Assembly: GCA_002399735.1 (NCBI GenBank)
Contig: DHEF01000005.1
Span: forward strand, 1 to 27,290
From: Chitinophagaceae bacterium UBA4857
Lineage (GTDB): Bacteria; Bacteroidota; Bacteroidia; Chitinophagales; Chitinophagaceae
DNA length: 27,290 bases
Reading direction: 5' to 3'
The position numbers were made by a program, and so were the translations under genes. Under the pieces are notes generated by a model. It did not search any database and was not told the DNA's origin. It saw nothing but the letters and a program-made list of their open reading frames with translations. Below, one piece after another: positions 23,606 through 27,290 of the stretch; position 1 is the stretch's first letter; each line of letters opens with the position of its first letter.

Positions 23606-23660
23606 TTGTTATTTTTCTGCACTTGCATTATTAGGTGTCTTGCCACTAAAAAGGATAACA

Positions 23661-23740
23661 TGCACAATGCCCAATAGAATTGTTGCAGCACAAGTGAGTG
23701 ACACAAGGGACGATGATAGTAGTAATGCTGCTGGTAACAA
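23661..23740 (+). repeat. Dispersed composite repeat, copy 8 (core)
   Basis: It carries TGCACAATGC, GCACAAGTGAGTGACACAAG, GGGACGATGATAGTAGTAAT and GCTGCTGGTAACA. It runs directly into the A-run of the namZ terminator. Confidence 0.75.
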
Positions 23741-23774
23741 AAAAAACAACCACGCATACAATGATGCGTGGTTG
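23739..23774 (-). terminator. Rho-independent terminator of the namZ-like gene
   Basis: On the minus strand a perfect 11-bp stem, CAACCACGCAT with ATGCGTGGTTG, and a 6-base loop are followed by eight T. It lies about 40 bases past the stop codon. Confidence 0.93.
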
Positions 23775-23812
23775 ATAATATTTTAATGCTGTTGCTTCTG
23801 CCCTACTATTAA

Positions 23813-25039
23813 CTAAGGATAAAGCGTGTATTTTTTTCGCATTTCTTTGTATTGGCTTAAACCCGGTTCCCAACTGGCACGTATTTCTTCTTCGGATTTG
23901 CCATCAAGAATTTGTTGACGGAATAAACCGGAACCTATCAGTCTTTCAATTACACCCATTTCTTTACTTAACTCACTTTTAAAAAATTGTTCTTTATTGG
24001 GGGAGGCTTTGTATAAATCCATAATCCATTGAATATTTATCTTTTTTGATTTGCGCAATAGTTCTACATCATAATTACGTAAATCAAGACCATAACAAAC
24101 CTGGTTCATAAACAATGGCGTTTCGGCCATACCTTTTATGCCGGTTGGTGTATAACTAAAATTGTACTTACCTTTTAAATGCGGACTACCCATAACCGTA
24201 AACGGAAAATAAGTACCGCGACCATGATTTAGATAAGTGCCTTCGAACATACAGGTAGATGGATATAATAAAATAGCTTGCTCGGTATTTAAATTAGGTG
24301 AAGGATTTACCGGCAATGTATAACGCATATCATGATCGTAGTTGGCAACTTTAATAATTTTTAATTGACATTTTACTTTGTTGGTTAACCAACCTTCACC
24401 GTTTGCCATTTGTGCAAACTCTGCCACCGTTAAGCCATGCGACATAGGTACAGGAAACATACCAATACCCGATTTATATTTCATATCCAAGATAGGTCCG
24501 TCAATTAAATATCCGTTGGGGTTTGGTCGGTCAAGAATTAGTAACTCCTTATCATTTTCGGAGCAAGCTTCCATTAAACGGGATAAGGCATTAATGTTGG
24601 TGTAAAAACGACAACCTACATCTTGCAAATCATAAATGATGATATCTACATCGGCTAAATCTTCTTTAGAAGGTTTATTTTTTTTGCCGTATAAAGAAAT
24701 GATGGGAATGCCGGTGGCTTTATCCACTTCATCTTTTACTACTACGCCGGCACTGGCATTACCACGGAAACCATGCTCGGGGCCAAATACTTTTTTAATA
24801 TTAACACCTAATGATTGTAAACTATCTACCAGATGCGTTTTGCTGTTTCCAATAATGGTGGTTTGATTTGCCAACATGGCTACTCGTTTTCCCTTCAGAT
24901 AAGGAAGATATAGTTCCGTTTGATCGGCACCGGTTTTTATCTGTGTTTCTTTAGCGGTAACAATATTGGTATTAACAGCTTCTTGTTTGCGAGGAATAAA
25001 AAAGCTAAGCCCTAAAATAATGGCAACAAAAAATTTCAT
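23813..25039 (-). CDS. namZ: DUF1343 / NamZ-like exo-beta-N-acetylmuramidase
   Basis: A 408-aa exported protein of the DUF1343 family, whose studied members (NamZ, GH171) remove N-acetylmuramic acid from the non-reducing end of peptidoglycan fragments. The N-terminus MKFFVAIILGLSFFIP is a short signal or membrane anchor. Family landmarks are VAMLANQT (residues 53-60), FGPEHGFRG (85-93, with a glutamate proposed as catalytic), IIYDLQDVGCRFYT (134-147), DRPNPNG (170-176), MSHGLTVAEFAQM and the FEGTYLNHGRGT motif. The sequence is complete. The role is probably cell-wall recycling or scavenging. It is a single-gene unit with a strong terminator. Confidence 0.9.
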   Translation of the reverse strand: MKFFVAIILGLSFFIPRKQEAVNTNIVTAKETQIKTGADQTELYLPYLKGKRVAMLANQTTIIGNSKTHLVDSLQSLGVNIKKVFGPEHGFRGNASAGVVVKDEVDKATGIPIISLYGKKNKPSKEDLADVDIIIYDLQDVGCRFYTNINALSRLMEACSENDKELLILDRPNPNGYLIDGPILDMKYKSGIGMFPVPMSHGLTVAEFAQMANGEGWLTNKVKCQLKIIKVANYDHDMRYTLPVNPSPNLNTEQAILLYPSTCMFEGTYLNHGRGTYFPFTVMGSPHLKGKYNFSYTPTGIKGMAETPLFMNQVCYGLDLRNYDVELLRKSKKINIQWIMDLYKASPNKEQFFKSELSKEMGVIERLIGSGLFRQQILDGKSEEEIRASWEPGLSQYKEMRKKYTLYP

Positions 25040-25046
25040 CGTTGTA

Positions 25047-25054
25047 CAATTTTA
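25047..25054 (-). promoter_or_regulatory. -7-like box TAAAATTG for namZ
   Basis: On the minus strand TAAAATTG matches seven of eight consensus positions and ends seven bases before the ATG, predicting a very short leader. No clear -33 element. Confidence 0.35.
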
Positions 25055-25355
25055 TAAAGCCTGTTATATTCAGTAATAACAAGCTAATACGTTGAGAAGT
25101 ATGTGCTAAAGTTAGGTGTTTATAATAATAGAATTGTTTTACAAATGTGAAGATTAAAAGATTAATGCGGCTTTGTTCAAGTTTTGTATTTTAGTAAACC
25201 TGAATTATAAGCGTTGTCGCAAAATCCCTTAAAAGATGTATGAAAAAAAGTTACTGTCTTAATTTTCTTTATTTTCTATTTATGCTCTAAAACCAACATT
25301 CCAAACAGTATCGCAGCGTTTTATTCTAACCTTAATCTCAACAATCCTCAAAATG

Positions 25356-25435
25356 TGGTTGGTGAAAAACACCAACCATGGTGTGATGCTTTTTGTAGAA
25401 GAACTGCTGCGGCAGAAACACCAACCACGGCGTGA
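25356..25435. repeat. CACCAACC repeat pair with hairpin
   Basis: TGGTTGGTG-AAAAA-CACCAACCA (25356-25378) is a perfect 9-bp hairpin. The 19-mer AACACCAACCATGGTGTGA (25368-25386) recurs at 25417-25435 with two T-to-C changes. A small CTGC-TGCG-GCAG hairpin lies between them. Confidence 0.8.
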
Positions 25436-25462
25436 AATACCCTGTTTGTTATGGGCATATTT

Positions 25463-26899
25463 CTAAACTGAAATACTAAAATATTCTCGCATTATTTCTA
25501 AAATTTTATTTGCTTTTAATTTTCTAGCTTTATCTAAAATTTCTTTCTCTGAATAAAATTCAATTTTGTATTTCTTTAAATTGCTCTGTTTGTCTTTTAA
25601 AAATCTGATTGCATCTTCTGTAAAACCAGAAGTTGACCAGAATTCAAAAACTATTTCCTTGTCTGAATTGTATTCTCTAATTCCTTTGTATATGAATGAC
25701 ACTTTCGTACTTAGCCAATTTTCAACAATATTTAAATCAATTCTGGTCTTGTATGCTTTACATTCACATATTATAAACTTATCTTGAAAAGTAGCATAAA
25801 CATCTACTTCCTTATAATTACCATGAAAATTAATCTTTCTACCTATGTCAAGACTTTGACATAGATTACTGTAGTAATATCCAACAGCCAACTCAAATAG
25901 GTCACCACGAAGATTATTTGTTTTACCGTCAACTAGTTTCTTTAATTGTAGTAATAGCTGAAAGTATTCCTCAGGATTGGTTTTTAATATCGTTCCTGCA
26001 TTAGTTACCACACTAATGAGGGATTTAAGCAACTCTTCATATTCTTCACCAAATAACTTATTTACTAATCCAACTATAATTCCATTCTCTTTTAACTTTT
26101 TAAAAGCTTCCTGTGTTAACCCGTTTGTAATAAGAAATGGAAGAAAATTGCTTGTTGTTTGAGTTTTTATGATTTGAATTTTTTGTAAAAAAAACTCAAT
26201 GCTTGTTTCATCATTTATATTACCAAGCAAAATATCCGCGACCACAAATGCCGGTTGTATTTTAGAGTCATATTTAACTAATCCACTGATATAACTTGGT
26301 GCTGTAAAACAAAATTGAAATTTAGCAAATTCTGAATTAAACTTTCCTTTTTCGTATGAAATTAACCCAATGCTCTTTGAGTAATCGTAAAATTGGTTAC
26401 CAATAAATTTCTTACTTAATTCGATTGCTTTGTAGTAGTTAAAATTGTTACTTGTTCTACTTGATATTCTTTCTGTAAGTTTATAGTATTCATTTTCTTC
26501 AACAACTACTTTAAGTTTTATTAAGTCTTCAATAATGCTAGAAAACTTCTTATGTGATATTAGATTCTTTACTGGGCTGAAAGAATAAGAAGCCAAATCT
26601 TCTTTAAGAATATAACCATTATGATATTCTAAAGCCACAATAATAGCATAATATCTTTTAGCTGATTTTTTTAAAGCATTTCTAAGGCTATCATAAAACC
26701 TGTCATCATTGTAGTGGTCAATGTGATAAAAAAAAGTTTGATTGTCTTTGAAAAATCCTTGTATTTTGAATATCGGTTCAGATATTCTTGAAAGCCTCTT
26801 TCTGATTGCTTCACTACTGAGGCCATCTTTTTGAAAATAGCTAATAAGCTCGCTGGAAAGTGTCGGTCCTTTTGTTAATAGATATTCTTGTATTGTCAC
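25463..26899 (-). CDS. Winged-helix plus PD-(D/E)XK nuclease-like protein (Mrr-like C-terminus)
   Basis: A 478-aa protein I cannot assign to a named family. The N-terminus looks like a winged helix (LSSELISYFQKDGLSSEAIR and KRLSRISEPIFKI, residues 14-46), with a second helical domain near 75-145 (GYILKEDLASYSFSP). The C-terminal part has the order of a PD-(D/E)XK nuclease: LRGDLFELAVGYYY with E336, YKEVDVYA with D366, and IICECKAYK with E379 and K381, then FEFWSTSGFTEDAIRFL, reminiscent of Mrr-type endonucleases. It is more AT-rich than its neighbours and mostly uses AGA/AGG for arginine where they favour CGT/CGC, suggesting acquisition. No methylase is next to it. A solitary restriction or defence nuclease is possible but unproven. 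Confidence 0.7.
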   Translation of the reverse strand: MTIQEYLLTKGPTLSSELISYFQKDGLSSEAIRKRLSRISEPIFKIQGFFKDNQTFFYHIDHYNDDRFYDSLRNALKKSAKRYYAIIVALEYHNGYILKEDLASYSFSPVKNLISHKKFSSIIEDLIKLKVVVEENEYYKLTERISSRTSNNFNYYKAIELSKKFIGNQFYDYSKSIGLISYEKGKFNSEFAKFQFCFTAPSYISGLVKYDSKIQPAFVVADILLGNINDETSIEFFLQKIQIIKTQTTSNFLPFLITNGLTQEAFKKLKENGIIVGLVNKLFGEEYEELLKSLISVVTNAGTILKTNPEEYFQLLLQLKKLVDGKTNNLRGDLFELAVGYYYSNLCQSLDIGRKINFHGNYKEVDVYATFQDKFIICECKAYKTRIDLNIVENWLSTKVSFIYKGIREYNSDKEIVFEFWSTSGFTEDAIRFLKDKQSNLKKYKIEFYSEKEILDKARKLKANKILEIMREYFSISV

Positions 26900-26996
26900 A
26901 CCACGCTATTTATAATAATTACTATTTCTAAGTGAAAGAAACAACTTTACAAAAAATTGATTTTCAAATATTTATATAGTATTTCAATTACTTGAA

Positions 26997-27037
26997 GTGT
27001 CCGAAATTCGTTATACGGTGTCCAAAGTTGTTACATT
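26997..27037. repeat. Imperfect 20-bp direct repeat upstream of the nuclease gene
   Basis: GTGTCCGAAATTCGTTATAC and GTGTCCAAAGTTGTTACATT follow each other, sharing GTGTCC, the central AA and TT, and GTTA after a one-base gap. They lie about 100 bases upstream of the nuclease start and may bind a regulator. Confidence 0.4.
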
Positions 27038-27147
27038 TAATTCATGAATTATATTACTATAATAATAACAAGATAAAATAACAATATTGAATTACAAAAA
27101 GCCTATATAATACTTTCGTATTCTCGATTGCATTCCACCAGCCCACC

Positions 27148-27230
27148 GGCTGCCCGATTGACAGCAGTAGCTGCAACGGTGCGGATGGCAATGCAGCATG
27201 GCCGTTGCACTACTGCAGAAAGCGGGGACT
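27148..27230 (-). repeat. Palindromic dispersed element, copy B (inverted)
   Basis: 83 bases whose reverse complement begins AGTCCCCGCTTTCTGCAGTA and ends GTCAATCGGGCAGCC. It matches 18997-19078 closely, with differences concentrated near the middle. The stem arms GCAGTAGTGCAACGG and CCGTTGCAGCTACTGC are better paired here than in copy A. Confidence 0.85.
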
Positions 27231-27247
27231 ATTGCTGATTGGAAAAT

Positions 27248-27260
27248 GGGACGATGATAG
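27248..27260 (+). repeat. Fragment of the composite repeat core
   Basis: GGGACGATGATAG is identical to the word in copy 8 (23708-23720). It lies next to the palindromic element, just as composite copy 6 lies next to the other palindromic copy. Confidence 0.45.
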
Positions 27261-27290
27261 CCCCAATTAATTAATTCAAGTTGCTAGTTA

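Larger units (their letters stand above)
22801..23812. other. Kilobase-long gene-free region, mostly repeats
   Basis: The longest gene-free stretch. Bases 22801-23127 show no recognisable feature apart from a short ACGGT-AACCA-ACCGT dyad (22878-22892). The rest holds, in order, composite repeat copy 7, a truncated CACAGAG element, four CCCGAAGGG hairpins, a full CACAGAG palindrome, composite repeat copy 8 and the namZ terminator. Small frames here are repeat translations. Confidence 0.75.
25040..25462. other. Gene-free stretch upstream of namZ
   Basis: Bases 25047-25054 are the namZ promoter box and 25356-25435 hold CACCAACC-type repeats. Between them is AT-rich sequence in which I see nothing further. 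Confidence 0.65.
26900..27290. other. Gene-free window end with nuclease upstream region and repeats
   Basis: Bases 26900-27147 are very AT-rich and must hold the promoter of the nuclease gene; a partial -7 box (TAAAGTTG, minus, 26949-26942) and a direct repeat at 26997-27037 are the only signals. Bases 27148-27260 are repeats. No gene is seen. Confidence 0.6.

Noticed and set aside
23527..23873. Two overlapping minus-strand frames of 75-76 aa with ATELHGVFS
   Set aside because: They are made from the CACAGAG palindrome and composite repeat, and run through the namZ terminator.

Overview
This window is a stretch of a Bacteroidota chromosome, probably of the Chitinophagales/Sphingobacteriia type. 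The evidence is low GC, promoters of the form TTTG-N19-TAnnTTTG on both strands, almost no Shine-Dalgarno sequences, and lineage-typical genes: a DUF2723 membrane protein, a DUF5117/DUF4953-type metalloprotease, a DUF1343/NamZ protein, a BlaI-M56 pair and a Bacteroidota-type arginine decarboxylase. Most genes are ordinary chromosomal ones. No phage, plasmid, IS transposase, CRISPR array, rRNA or tRNA was seen.

Layout. 175-4525 (+): a conserved Bacteroidota protein, accD (fatty-acid synthesis), smpB (ribosome rescue), a Crp/Fnr regulator, a small Rossmann protein with an FNR-like palindrome in front, and a LigB-type dioxygenase broken by one missing base. 4975-7073 (+): a BlaI repressor and an M56 membrane protease, five bases apart. 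7124-9180 (-): a three-gene envelope operon of two LVIVD-repeat lipoproteins and a probable outer-membrane barrel. 9613-9768 (+): a 51-aa membrane protein. 9967-13491 (+): a large DUF2723 glycosyltransferase-like protein. 13724-15459 (+): two small-operon lipoproteins with matching acidic patches. 15462-18843 (-): arginine decarboxylase, folB and a polytopic membrane protein. 19457-22800 (-): rpmI-rplT with a structured leader and, further upstream, a secreted zincin. 23813-25039 (-): NamZ-like muramidase. 25463-26899 (-): an AT-rich winged-helix plus PD-(D/E)XK nuclease with foreign-looking arginine codons.

The least explained feature is between the genes. Nearly every large gap carries diverged copies of one composite dispersed repeat. 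Its parts are a GACTTYC tandem head, GATTAGCGA, a core with nested inverted repeats, a GCTGGTAACA end and, in two copies, a TTGAACTTT tail. Eight clear copies and one fragment lie within 27 kb, in both orientations. Other repeat families accompany it: an 82/83-bp palindromic element present as two inverted copies, a cluster of CCCTTCGGG hairpins, a large CACAGAG palindrome, and CACCAACC repeats.

Other points worth a second look are three promoters whose -7 box ends only four bases before ATG (predicted leaderless mRNAs), an FNR-type recognition helix next to a matching TTGAC-N4-GTCAA site, and the rpmI-rplT leader, where infC is not adjacent. All product names come from reading translated motifs by eye; no database search was possible.
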